NCBI RefSeq assembly: GCF_008520305.1
Contig: NZ_ML703304.1
Coordinates: forward strand, 1 to 35,758
Length of the DNA stretch: 35,758 nt
Direction: 5' to 3'
Origin: Mesorhizobium sp. SARCC-RB16n
GTDB lineage: Bacteria; Pseudomonadota; Alphaproteobacteria; Rhizobiales; Rhizobiaceae
The notes under the pieces were generated by a model that made no database searches, was not told the origin of the DNA, and was given only the letters and a program-made list of their open reading frames with translations. Position numbers and translations under genes: made by a program. The first letter of the stretch is position 1, and each line of letters opens with the position of its first letter. Positions 1 through 7,619 of the stretch are shown here, in pieces.

Positions 1-229
1 GGAAGGAGCGCATTGACAGAGGCGATTAGAGAACCTGATGGGACACGACCCCCCTGCTCTCTGCCGACCGCGCTGAATAGGCTGTCAACGAAGATGACAT
101 CGGCGCGCCAGTAGTCAGTTCGCTCTATTAGCGAAGAGTATCTTCGCCGGCAGACGATCACCGTCGCATGATGTTTGCCCGACGTGATTTTCCGATCTTG
201 AATAGTCGCCGATGATGTCTTAACAAAGC
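1..229. other. no gene seen at left edge
   Basis: No open frame with a ribosome binding site or recognisable product was found on either strand. A TTGAAT at about 199 could be a weak -35 element for the RNA candidate that follows, but no convincing -10 box sits at the right distance. Confidence 0.5.
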
Positions 230-325
230 AACGCATCGAGTGTTTACCTTCCACTCGGTGGATGCGTTCCCGTCGAAGGTTGCGACCTTCGTATTTGGCC
301 GGGCCTCTCAAGGCCCGGTTTTTTT
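230..325 (+). ncRNA. candidate small structured RNA
   Basis: Three hairpins follow one another in noncoding DNA and end in an intrinsic terminator. Hairpin 1 pairs AACGCATC and GAGTG (230-242) with CACTC and GATGCGTT (252-268), with a four-base bulge. Hairpin 2 pairs CGAAGGT (274-280) with ACCTTCG (285-291) around a TGCG loop. Hairpin 3 is the terminator at 299-325. This is the usual layout of rhizobial trans-acting small RNAs. I cannot assign it to a named family. It could instead be the 3' end of a longer transcript that starts outside the window. Confidence 0.5.
299..325 (+). terminator. intrinsic terminator
   Basis: CCGGGCC (299-305), a six-base loop and GGCCCGG (312-318) form a perfect 7-bp GC-rich stem followed directly by seven T residues. 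It would end + strand transcription from the left edge or from the RNA candidate. Confidence 0.85.
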
Positions 326-714
326 CCATTTTTCGACTCGCTTAACATGTTTCTTGGACCCTAGTTTCCCAGAGGAACGATTGCCCCATCTCCGTTAGTA
401 TGCGAGGTCGGCTCGCACGATGGCCGTCTGCCGCCTTTTGCGTTAAGTCCTCGTCCACAGGCGATCAATGGAACATTGGTCAGACTCGGCCAGAATAGGG
501 TCGGAGAGAACACTTATCATCTCGTTTTCGCGTCAACTTCGGACAGCTTCGCCGTTAGTGCGAAATGTCGAAGCCTAAATTAAATAGCCGGCTCCGACGT
601 ATGGAACGCAACAAAAATGGAGTCAGATCCACTTGCCACAAAGTCTAAAACGTGAAATGTTGATTTAAGCTTTTGTATCCGGAAACACACAAAGGCGGTG
701 TTTGGAGGCGTATA
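326..714. other. intergenic region before the repressor-like gene
   Basis: About 390 bases without a supportable gene. The right end becomes AT-richer and should hold the promoter of the gene at 715. A GGAGG at 704-708 is that gene's ribosome binding site. No repeat or terminator was seen here. Confidence 0.5.
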
Positions 715-981
715 GTGTATTTCCCAAGATTTCTGGTTGGCGCGACAGCGGCGCTGGCGGTTTTTCTGATTTGGAGCTATCATGTTACTGGCTCAATCTG
801 GTTTTCGTTAATTTGGGGCGCGCTGGCTGCCGTGGTTCTGCAACTCGGATATTTCCTGAGCATTGCCTTCCTTATCTATCGTCACGGAGCGGGAGCAGCC
901 TCTGAGGGGTCACCTGCGAGCGAAACCCCCATAGTTCCAATTGAGCGGGATGGGATAGTTCATTGGTCTCATTGGGATTGA
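715..981 (+). CDS. SyrA/ExoX-like exopolysaccharide production repressor, small membrane protein
   Basis: An 88-residue protein starting at GTG 715, chosen because GGAGG at 704-708 lies six bases upstream; an open frame extends to a TTG at 673 without such a site. The N-terminus MYFPRFLVGATAAL runs into two hydrophobic segments (about residues 6-22 and 28-50), followed by a short hydrophilic tail. Small inner-membrane proteins of this type (SyrA, ExoX, PsiA) lower or modulate exopolysaccharide synthesis in rhizobia after transcription of the exo genes. The next gene, mucR, is also an exopolysaccharide regulator, which fits. The family call rests on size, topology and the YFPRFLVG opening, so it is likely but not proven. 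Confidence 0.65.
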   Translation: MYFPRFLVGATAALAVFLIWSYHVTGSIWFSLIWGALAAVVLQLGYFLSIAFLIYRHGAGAASEGSPASETPIVPIERDGIVHWSHWD

Positions 982-1339
982 AGACACCCCGCATCTTGGC
1001 TCCGCGAGAAGTGGCCGCGTCGGCGACCTGGCCAATGTCGGCAGTCTCTCGTCCTTGAGAAGAGCGTATTGTCGGCCACAACGTCGCGTGCTGACGATGC
1101 GGTACTCTGCCCGGGACAACGCGGGCCACCGCCGCAAAAGGACGCAGCACTTGCGAGGTGTTACAATGGATAATCCGACCACTCGCTGAAGCTACCCATC
1201 GGTCTCATTACGGCATGCTCCATTTCCACTGGACGAGCATCGCCCATGTCGCTCCCGAGGCAATCATTGCTTTCGGCAGCGGGTGTCACTATTGGGTGAA
1301 ACTTCGCCGACTGCTAATCATGCCATAAGGAGTGTTTCC
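982..1339. other. intergenic region upstream of mucR
   Basis: No supportable gene was found in about 360 bases. At 1287-1300 the sequence TCACTATTGGGTGA resembles the palindromes TCACCC-N4-GGGTGA at 11312-11327 and 33718-33733, with two bases missing from the left arm. It lies about 40 bases upstream of the mucR start, so an operator role is possible but unproven. AAGGAG at 1327-1332 is the mucR ribosome binding site. Confidence 0.4.
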
Positions 1340-1804
1340 GTGACAGAAGAAGCCAACAACACCATTGCTGCCCTGATCGAACTCACCGCCGATGTCGTCT
1401 CGGCGTATGTCTCGAACAATCCGGTTCCGGTCGGTGAACTCCCAGCCCTGATCGGCCAGGTGCATGCAGCACTGAAGGGCACGGCCGGTGGCGTCGCGTC
1501 TGCAAAGCCGGAGGCTCTCAATCCTGCCGTGCCGATCAAGAAATCGGTCACGCCGGACTTCATCATCTGCCTGGAAGACGGGAAGAAGTTCAAATCCCTG
1601 AAACGCCACCTGTCGACTGACTACGGACTGTCGCCGAACGATTACCGTGCCAAATGGGGTCTGCCGGCGGACTATCCGATGGTCGCGCCAAACTACGCAG
1701 CCGCACGTTCGGCCTTGGCCAAGACGATGGGCCTCGGCCGGAAGCCCAAGGAACTGGAAAAGGCAGCGCCTGCGAAGCGGACCCGCAAGGAGGCCGCGGC
1801 CTGA
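1340..1804 (+). CDS. mucR: MucR/Ros-family transcriptional regulator
   Basis: A 154-residue protein starting at GTG 1340, with AAGGAG seven bases upstream; the open frame runs further back to 1283 without a site. The N-terminal half (TEEANNTIAALIELTADVV) is the MucR oligomerisation region. The C-terminal half carries the prokaryotic zinc-finger fold: Cys77, Asp80 and His90, then YRAKWGLPADYPMVAPNYA. MucR proteins bind AT-rich DNA and control exopolysaccharide, motility and symbiosis or virulence genes in Rhizobiales. The position usually held by the second zinc-binding His (HLxTHY) is Asp94 here (HLSTDY). The protein may therefore fold without normal zinc binding, as reported for some Mesorhizobium Ros homologues (the Ml proteins). 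Confidence 0.92.
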   Translation: MTEEANNTIAALIELTADVVSAYVSNNPVPVGELPALIGQVHAALKGTAGGVASAKPEALNPAVPIKKSVTPDFIICLEDGKKFKSLKRHLSTDYGLSPNDYRAKWGLPADYPMVAPNYAAARSALAKTMGLGRKPKELEKAAPAKRTRKEAAA

Positions 1805-1863
1805 TTGATCGCCGCGGTCGTTCTGGCATAGCAGTTACCCGCCCCTCTAGGCCGAATATGAAA

Positions 1864-1891
1864 AGGGAAGGCGGTAAGCCGCGCCTTCCCT
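1864..1891 (-). terminator. probable terminator between mucR and cspA
   Basis: AGGGAAGGCG (1864-1873) and CGCCTTCCCT (1882-1891) form a perfect 10-bp stem around an eight-base loop. On the - strand it is followed by a short T-rich run (TTTCAT), so it best fits the end of the cspA transcript. It may also help stop mucR readthrough on the + strand, where no T run follows. Confidence 0.55.
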
Positions 1892-2043
1892 CGCAAACAA
1901 ACTGGCTTCACATGTAATCCCGGGAGGCGCGCAGCAATCCTGCCGCCTTTCGATTTAGCCATGTTCGCGCACGCGCTTGTCGAGCGACCGTCGGTACATC
2001 CGTCACTTGCGCGCCGCCCCTCCGACCTGTTCCGGAGGCGAAG

Positions 2044-2256
2044 TCAGCTTGCTTTGCTGAGACTGCCTGCTGAAGACTTGCCGCTGCGGCGGTCCTGTTC
2101 AATCTCGTAATTGATCTTCTGGCCGTCGGCGAGGGTCGGAAGCCCCGCACGCTCGACGGCGGAAATGTGAACAAACACGTCTTGGCCGCCGCCATCGGGC
2201 GTGATGAAGCCGAAGCCCTTGGTGCTGTTGAACCATTTGACGGTTCCAGTCGCCAT
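2044..2256 (-). CDS. cspA: cold-shock domain protein
   Basis: A 70-residue single cold-shock domain with the two RNA-binding motifs KGFGFI and VFVHIS and the usual opening [14 protein letters not shown]. Such proteins bind single-stranded RNA or DNA and act as RNA chaperones in the cytoplasm. The ATG at 2256 has AAGGAAG seven bases upstream. The C-terminal tail ([13 protein letters not shown]) differs from the usual SGK.SAxxL ending but the length is normal. About 280 bases upstream hold no gene and could form the long 5' leader common in cspA genes. Several cspA copies are normal in rhizobia. Confidence 0.93.
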   Translation of the reverse strand: MATGTVKWFNSTKGFGFITPDGGGQDVFVHISAVERAGLPTLADGQKINYEIEQDRRSGKSSAGSLSKAS

Positions 2257-2534
2257 TCATTTCTTCCTTTGTTCCAGTTGCATATTAGGCAGGCTTATAG
2301 CCAAACCGATTGACGTCGTGACTTGGAGATAGGCGCAGCAAAAGCAAGAAATCGCAAGGGGTCCTGGAGTCCGGCGATGGGCTTTGCGAAGAAGCAATAG
2401 TCAGGCGGGGGTCGAGGCCGCAACTCAAGCCATCGACCAGGTCCGGTGCTTCCGAAAACGCCTCCGGACGGGAAGCTTTGTGAAAGCCGCTCGCGTGTTG
2501 TGCAACCAAAGCTCCGGTTGTTCCAGAGTTCGGC

Positions 2535-2849
2535 TCAACTGATATCATCGGCGCGAACAGCTGCATCCGGCGTTTGGTCTTGGACGGCGGAACGCTCCCG
2601 TCTGATCGCATCGCAGGATTCGGTGAAGGCGACGGTCAGGAGATGACCGAGGGGTTCAAGCCCATGAGAGGCCGCCAACTGGCGCATCTCGTCCATGCGG
2701 CAGATAATGAGGCCCAGTGCTTTCACGCGGTCCTTCGCTCGTTCCTGGTCCGTCATTCCAGCGAGCAGGCTTGCGTCGGCAGTCGGTGAAACTGGAGGTG
2801 TGCTGGCGTCAGTCAGTCTGCGGCCAAAGGTCCTGCGATCCCGGTTCAT
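2535..2849 (-). CDS. small conserved-looking hypothetical protein
   Basis: A 104-residue protein that starts 12 bases after the nadC stop, with GGAG just upstream of its ATG, so it is probably cotranscribed with nadC. Residues 35-85 look helical (ERAKDRVKALGLII, then HGLEPLGHLLTVAF). No catalytic motif, signal peptide or membrane segment is visible. A partial second copy of its coding sequence (VAFTESCD) lies at 4118-4149 in the opposite orientation, which shows that the gene had a paralogue. Function unknown. Confidence 0.6.
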   Translation of the reverse strand: MNRDRRTFGRRLTDASTPPVSPTADASLLAGMTDQERAKDRVKALGLIICRMDEMRQLAASHGLEPLGHLLTVAFTESCDAIRRERSAVQDQTPDAAVRADDIS

Positions 2850-2861
2850 ATGTCATCTCCA

Positions 2862-3743
2862 TTAGTTCAGGTGCCTGTTGCAGTTTCGGTCGGTCGGCAT
2901 GTCGAGGCCGATATCGAGGATGGGGGCGCTGTGGGTTAGCCAGCCGACCGAGATAAGGTCAACGCCAGTTGCCGCGATGGCCGCGACATTCGCGCGTGTT
3001 ACGCGACCGGAGGCTTCAGTCACCGCGCGGCCGCCGACCATCGCCACAGCCTGGGAAAGCTCATCGACAGCCATGTTGTCGAGGAGCACGGCGTCGACCT
3101 TCGCCTGGAGCGCCATCTCGAGCTGTTCGAGCGTGTCGATCTCGACCTCGATTTTGACCATGTGACCGACCGCGCCGCGCGCCCGCTCGATTGCGGTGCG
3201 AATGTCGCCGGCAAGGGCGACGTGGTTGTCCTTGATGAGCACGGCGTCGTCGAGTCCGAAGCGGTGATTGGCGCCGCCACCGGCGCGAACGGCGTATTTT
3301 TCTAACGCACGCAGACCCGGCGTCGTCTTTCGCGTGCAGATGATCTTTGCCTTATGACCGCGCACCGCGTGGACAAGAGCGGCTGTAGCGGTGGCAATGC
3401 CGCTCAGCTTGCACAGAAAATTGAGTGCGGTCCGCTCCGCTGTCAGCAGGCCGCGTGCCGGCCCATTGACGATCGCGATGGTCTCGCTGGCCGAAACCTT
3501 GCCGCCCTCGGCACACCGCAACTGTATGTTGATTCCGGGATCGACCAGAAGGAAGGCAAACATCACTAGGTCGAGCCCGGCAACAACGCCGCCCTGCCGG
3601 GCGTTCAGCTCAAACGTCGCCTTGCAATCGGCAGGGATGATCGCGTCGCTCGTGATGTCACCGGCTCTGCCCAGATCTTCCAGAAGGGCATTGCGGACGA
3701 TGGGCTCCATAAGGATCTGCGGAAGTGGTGCAAGGGATGTCAT
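2862..3743 (-). CDS. nadC: nicotinate-nucleotide pyrophosphorylase (carboxylating)
   Basis: A 293-residue enzyme of normal length. It turns quinolinate and PRPP into nicotinate mononucleotide, CO2 and pyrophosphate, the third step of de novo NAD synthesis in the cytoplasm. Visible family motifs are EDLGRAGDITSDA, RTALNFLCKLSGIAT, RKTTPGLRALEKYAV, GGGANHR and KDNH. The ATG at 3743 is preferred because GGAG lies eight bases upstream; the frame stays open to 3794. In rhizobia nadC normally follows nadA and nadB. Here nadB is reduced to a fragment and nadA is absent from the window, so NadC would depend on quinolinate made by genes elsewhere. Confidence 0.95.
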   Translation of the reverse strand: MTSLAPLPQILMEPIVRNALLEDLGRAGDITSDAIIPADCKATFELNARQGGVVAGLDLVMFAFLLVDPGINIQLRCAEGGKVSASETIAIVNGPARGLLTAERTALNFLCKLSGIATATAALVHAVRGHKAKIICTRKTTPGLRALEKYAVRAGGGANHRFGLDDAVLIKDNHVALAGDIRTAIERARGAVGHMVKIEVEIDTLEQLEMALQAKVDAVLLDNMAVDELSQAVAMVGGRAVTEASGRVTRANVAAIAATGVDLISVGWLTHSAPILDIGLDMPTDRNCNRHLN

Positions 3744-3813
3744 ATCAAAAGCTCCGTTCGGTTGCTTGCCAGTTGAGCGCGACGGCATTCTCAAAGGCGC
3801 TGGACAGCGTCAG

Positions 3814-4059
3814 TCACGATGGGAGGGCGGCAGCATCGCGCCACGCACCGTGAAGTCGGACCTGTGCGAGCCGCGGCTCTCCTCGCGCCGCAGTGCCGAG
3901 ATCGCGATCAGCTGCGCCTTCGCTATTCGCTGGTAAGCGTCATCGGCCCACGCGAAGCATCGGGCGGAGAGGCGGCAACCGTCATGCCGTGACGAGCGAT
4001 GCGAGGGCCGTTCTCTCGTTGATGAGGCCGCCGAGGTAGCAGGTCGCCAGAACCACGCG
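3814..4059 (-). pseudogene. nadB: remnant of L-aspartate oxidase gene nadB
   Basis: Directly upstream of nadC the - strand encodes the typical NadB C-terminus, RREESRGSHRSDF (NadB consensus ..REESRG.H.R.DF), ending at 3814. Further upstream, in another frame, VVLATCYLGGLINERT resembles the internal flavin-binding motif VVLATGGxGGLY.xT of NadB. The two pieces are much closer than in the roughly 510-residue enzyme and in different frames, so the gene has suffered a large internal deletion and a frameshift. The position matches the nadA-nadB-nadC order known in rhizobia. Confidence 0.7.
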
Positions 4060-4117
4060 GCACGAGGGCAATCAGCCAGAACGCCGACTATGCACCCCTA
4101 TAGGCTATCGGTTGGAT

Positions 4118-4149
4118 GTCGCCTTCACGGAATCCTGCGACGTGATCAG
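4118..4149 (+). repeat. inverted partial copy of the 2535-2849 gene
   Basis: These 32 bases match the reverse complement of 2602-2633 at 29 positions. The reading (VAFTESCD.IR) is conserved, so this is the surviving piece of a paralogue of the gene downstream of nadC rather than a random match. It lies at the edge of the degraded nadB remnant and marks a rearrangement boundary. Confidence 0.6.
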
Positions 4150-4208
4150 AAACGACCGCTTCCCGACGGGAGTAACGGACCGATGCCGAATTCCCTGTCG
4201 GGACACTC

Positions 4209-4700
4209 CTAGGCGGCGCGGCCGCTTAAGGGATTGCGCAGCGAAAGCGTCACCGGATCGAAGAAAGACTCTGCTGAGGCAAAGTTGCCAAAATGGTCTG
4301 CGTCGAAGGCAAGCGCATCGCGTGGCGGCAGTGCTGCCGAGAAGAGAAATCCCTGTGCGATGATGCAACCAAGCGATCGCAGGATCATGCGATCCGCGTC
4401 CGTTTCGACCCCCTCCCCCACGACCTCAATCCCTAGCGTCTGCCCAAGATCGATAACTGCCTTGACGAGGGCCTGATCCTTTACGGAACTGGCAAGCCCA
4501 CCGACTAAGTCCTTGTCGATCTTGATCTTGCTGATACGGCTGTCCTTCAGCGAAACCGCTGCCTTGCGCTTCTCAGTCTGACAATGGATGTCCCGGAGCA
4601 ATATATCAGCGGCCTCGCTGACATCGAGCACGGTGCGCTCGGAGCCTGGGCGACCGCCCTGAATGATAGCCGCCCGCTCGAACCTGCTAATGCCGACCAT
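4209..4700 (-). pseudogene. truncated EAL-domain (c-di-GMP phosphodiesterase) fragment
   Basis: The 163-residue frame contains only the C-terminal half of an EAL domain: SRISKIKIDKDLV, then ALVKAVIDLGQTLGIEVVGE with GVET, and the closing GCIIAQGFLFSAALPP. The EAL signature itself and the DDFGTG metal-binding loop are missing, and the first 50 residues do not look like the family. Full EAL domains need about 240 residues. It is probably an inactive remnant of a cyclic-di-GMP phosphodiesterase. No ribosome binding site was found near 4700. Confidence 0.65.
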
Positions 4701-4843
4701 CTCTCCCCATCCCTAAATAGTCACCGAGCGCTCGCAGCACTCTGCATTTGTGTGTAGGCGATCCCCTCCTAGCCCCGCCCGTCCATATCAAGCGCTTTTT
4801 GGTTTTGGGGCCTCGGCCCTGACCAGCCCGCGAGCGTCTCAGG

Positions 4844-5392
4844 TCATCCAGCATGAGCGTGATCCAACAATTTGGTATTTTGGGGAGCGTCAGTGCGGCG
4901 TTCGCCGTCTGCCCGATCTATGCCTTCCACAGTGATGGCAAGCATCCCATTCTCAGTTTTTGCTAGCCAGCCTTTTGACTTCAAATACCAGAGGTGGAAC
5001 TCAAGGTGCTCACGCGGACACCCAGATAAGCGCTCGAGTTCTTGATCACCTATGCCAGGATTGTTTACGTCTTGTCGGCGTCTCACATAAAGTAGGGACA
5101 GCACCTTCATCTGAATGCTGCTGTCCCTTTCGACGCCCTCTGTGCTCATCTCCACTTCGGACAAATGATGGCGGCGATTTAGGTGATCCTTGTACCGAAT
5201 GTCGTACTGCGCACGCTTAACCGGATCCTTGAGTGTATCGTGAGCTTCCACGATGCCGCTGAAGCGTGACCCGTTTCCTGTCTCCTGGTTGTCTGGGTGG
5301 TACCGCATTGCGAAATAGCGGAATATCCGTTCGATCGTTTCCGAGTTGGCGTTCGGGCTGATCTCTAACAGTTCATAGTAATCAATAAACAT
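4844..5392 (-). CDS. J-domain (DnaJ-like) protein with C-terminal helical domain
   Basis: A 182-residue protein starting at ATG 5392 (MFIDYYELLEISPNAN). Residues 3-68 form a J domain with the HPD motif in MRYHPDN and a helix IV ending KDPVKRAQYD. J domains stimulate the ATPase of DnaK-type chaperones. It lacks the Gly/Phe and zinc-finger parts of DnaJ, so it is a specialised co-chaperone. Residues 95-165 (IQMKVLSLLYVRRR, GDQELERLSGCP, LWYLKSKGWLAKTENGMLAIT) look like a winged-helix fold, which could bind DNA or a protein partner. The frame is open to 5443 but those residues do not belong to the J domain. Confidence 0.8.
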   Translation of the reverse strand: MFIDYYELLEISPNANSETIERIFRYFAMRYHPDNQETGNGSRFSGIVEAHDTLKDPVKRAQYDIRYKDHLNRRHHLSEVEMSTEGVERDSSIQMKVLSLLYVRRRQDVNNPGIGDQELERLSGCPREHLEFHLWYLKSKGWLAKTENGMLAITVEGIDRADGERRTDAPQNTKLLDHAHAG

Positions 5393-5873
5393 TGCGGTGT
5401 TTCCATTGAATGCGGACTGCGCTATCGCTGCCCAAGGCTGCATCTGAGAGATCGACCTAGCCTCGGTACGATATCAAGAGGAGAAAAACTGATCGCGCCT
5501 CGTCGCGGGGCGGCCGAACTAAATAACCGCAATTTCAGACCAAGTGCGCTCAGCCAGCCGATACAGTTCTGAATTATCTTGTCGGGCGGGTTACTGGTTT
5601 GGCGGAAACCATTAAGCAATAAAAGAGGCCGGAACCCTAGCGTGGGCGGCAGGAGGTTCCATTTAATCGCATTACCGGGGGGGGAGGGGTTTGCGAACCT
5701 CTTATTCCCTGTGTTGGGCAGGGAATTCGTCATCATCATTTTCCGTCTATGCTTTCGCCATATGGAAGACGCTACTGACCGTGGCGGAAGATGCATTCAT
5801 TCGGAGCTTTTGATTCTCGCACCTTTCTTTTGAGACTGGCGAATTTCAGGGAAGTACCCTGTTCAAATATCTA
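5393..5873. other. intergenic region between lyase and J-domain genes
   Basis: About 480 bases without a supportable gene. Open frames on both strands here have no ribosome binding site and odd composition. A G-rich run (GGGGGGGAGGGG, near 5680) stands out. The J-domain gene promoter should be here. No clear terminator for the lyase gene was seen. Confidence 0.4.
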
Positions 5874-7250
5874 TTACCTGGCAACTCGTTTACAGGACGA
5901 CGGCCACTCCAACTTCCCGTTCGGTCCTATCCGTGTGATTAGGCAGGCAAGAGCATCTCGGGCGCCGAGCAGCCTGAAATCGATCCTTTGGAGTGCCGCG
6001 GGATCGACATATGAGATTTGCGGCACTAGCTCCGGTCGGTTTTCCGAAATAATTTCATGGCCAAACGCTAAATTGCCTTGCGACCGGATAGCGGCCTGTG
6101 ACTCGTGAAGGGAGATGGATACACCGGGCGACGTTGTTGTTGTGAGGCCTTCGGCTGGATCACCAGAAAATGGCACACCCACGAACAGATTGTTCTGAGC
6201 TGAAACCAAAGCGCCGTTGCTTGCAAAAATAGCATAGGTCGAGCCCGAAGTTCCATTCCCCCGATCGAATGGGGTGAAGGCAAAAACATTGTTGGTAGCA
6301 TCCAGCAACACACGGCCGAAGACCCGCGGCTGTCTCTGCCCTGCCCATTCGAAGAAATTGGCAAAAAGCGTCACTTTATAGAGCGGCGCTAGCGGCAAAG
6401 AGCTGCCATTCGCATAGTCGGGGCAGTCAACGGGACCAGGCGTTGCATTGCCGCATCCGTCCGTTCCCATGAGCATAGCTTTATCATGATGTCCAAATCG
6501 GTTGAATGCGATCGTCATTCGCCCCCCAGCGTCAGGCATGGGCTTACCCACGCCCGACGTAATATCGAGCTCGCCATCGCCGCATGCCTCAAAGTCATTA
6601 TAAAGGAACGCCAGCCTATCGACAGAGCCAGAAACCGTTATACAATCCCGGAAGTCCTTGCCATCTGCTCGTCCTTTGTTTTCACCCGTATAAGCATATT
6701 TTCTGAGTGTAATTCCAGAGATAATGATATTTGTTCGGTTAGCCACAATTATAAGTGCAACATTCGCATCAGCAATAAGTGTCACTCCGGTACAGACTCC
6801 GTCGATCGTCGTGTTATCGCTTGGACGTAAAGCGGATTGGAGCCTAATCATGTGGCCTTTCAGATTTGGAGAAAATACGATGCGAGTAGCAGTTCGATGC
6901 TTATATCCATATTCGACAGCCTCTCGAAGAGTACCGGGCAGCGATCTGGTTCTGGGTTCGTTGTCTTGATCGGAATTAACCTCGAGAACTACTCCTCCCT
7001 GTCCGCCGCTCGTTTGTGCTTCCCCTGCAAACCCTGGAATTTTCTCGACATTTGTCGGCTTTTTACGACAAGTAATATCGCCATCTTCCATTTTCGCCGC
7101 TTGTAGTTTAGCAGAATTTACAAGCGACATGGCTCGATCTTGTGCAAACTCATCGAGTGTAGGAGCTGAGATTGCGACCTGAGGCATCAAAAAAGCCCAC
7201 AGCGCAAACAGGCGGCAAGAGGCAACTAAGACATTGAGATATTTCGCCAA
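5874..7250 (-). CDS. secreted polysaccharide lyase, pectate lyase family 1-like
   Basis: A 458-residue protein from TTG 7250, chosen because AAGGAGGG lies just upstream; an ATG at 7280 has no site. The first 29 residues (MAKYLNVLVASCRLFALWAF..) form a signal peptide. The rest is a right-handed beta-helix lyase: REAVEYGYKHRTATRIVF, NTTIDGVCTG, NIIISGITLRKY, AFNRFGHHDKAMLMG, and ANFFEWAGQRQPRVFGR, the last equivalent to the HxxF...RxPR substrate-binding region of pectate lyases. The substrate is probably an acidic, uronate-containing polysaccharide. Lying at the end of the capsule run and on the same strand, it may trim or depolymerise the capsule itself rather than plant pectin. Confidence 0.75.
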   Translation of the reverse strand: MAKYLNVLVASCRLFALWAFLMPQVAISAPTLDEFAQDRAMSLVNSAKLQAAKMEDGDITCRKKPTNVEKIPGFAGEAQTSGGQGGVVLEVNSDQDNEPRTRSLPGTLREAVEYGYKHRTATRIVFSPNLKGHMIRLQSALRPSDNTTIDGVCTGVTLIADANVALIIVANRTNIIISGITLRKYAYTGENKGRADGKDFRDCITVSGSVDRLAFLYNDFEACGDGELDITSGVGKPMPDAGGRMTIAFNRFGHHDKAMLMGTDGCGNATPGPVDCPDYANGSSLPLAPLYKVTLFANFFEWAGQRQPRVFGRVLLDATNNVFAFTPFDRGNGTSGSTYAIFASNGALVSAQNNLFVGVPFSGDPAEGLTTTTSPGVSISLHESQAAIRSQGNLAFGHEIISENRPELVPQISYVDPAALQRIDFRLLGARDALACLITRIGPNGKLEWPSSCKRVAR

Positions 7251-7619
7251 GCACGACCCTCCTTCTTGTAAAGGCCACATCGACTATGTGTATGACTTTT
7301 CCCCCGCCCTGAAAGGCCGGCGGCTTCAGGTGAATTGCCACCACGATCGCCTACAAAATGATTGGCATCCGGCGCGAGGCGTATCCATGCGGACAGCTCC
7401 GCCTGGCGACCACGCCGGGTCCGATTAGCGCTGATCTATGCCCCGGAACTTGGAATCTTCAGCGGCCGCCGATGGAGCTGAGGAATGCAACAGTTGCCAC
7501 GTTGAGCTCTCTGCATCCATTCTACCAAGCTACGATCGATCGCGGACACCCTTTACTCTTTACTGTGTGCTCTCGTCGCCCACTGCCCCATGGAGGGCTG
7601 CGCTGACCTGAGAGTACCA
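7251..7619. other. gap between acyltransferase and lyase genes
   Basis: About 370 bases with no supportable gene. It must carry either a promoter for the lyase gene or a transcribed spacer if the capsule operon reads through. AAGGAGGG near 7257-7264 is the lyase ribosome binding site. No strong terminator hairpin with a T run was seen. Confidence 0.4.

Noticed and set aside
5422-5796. Open frames on both strands between the lyase and J-domain genes
   Set aside because: No start site, low-complexity composition and no family resemblance.
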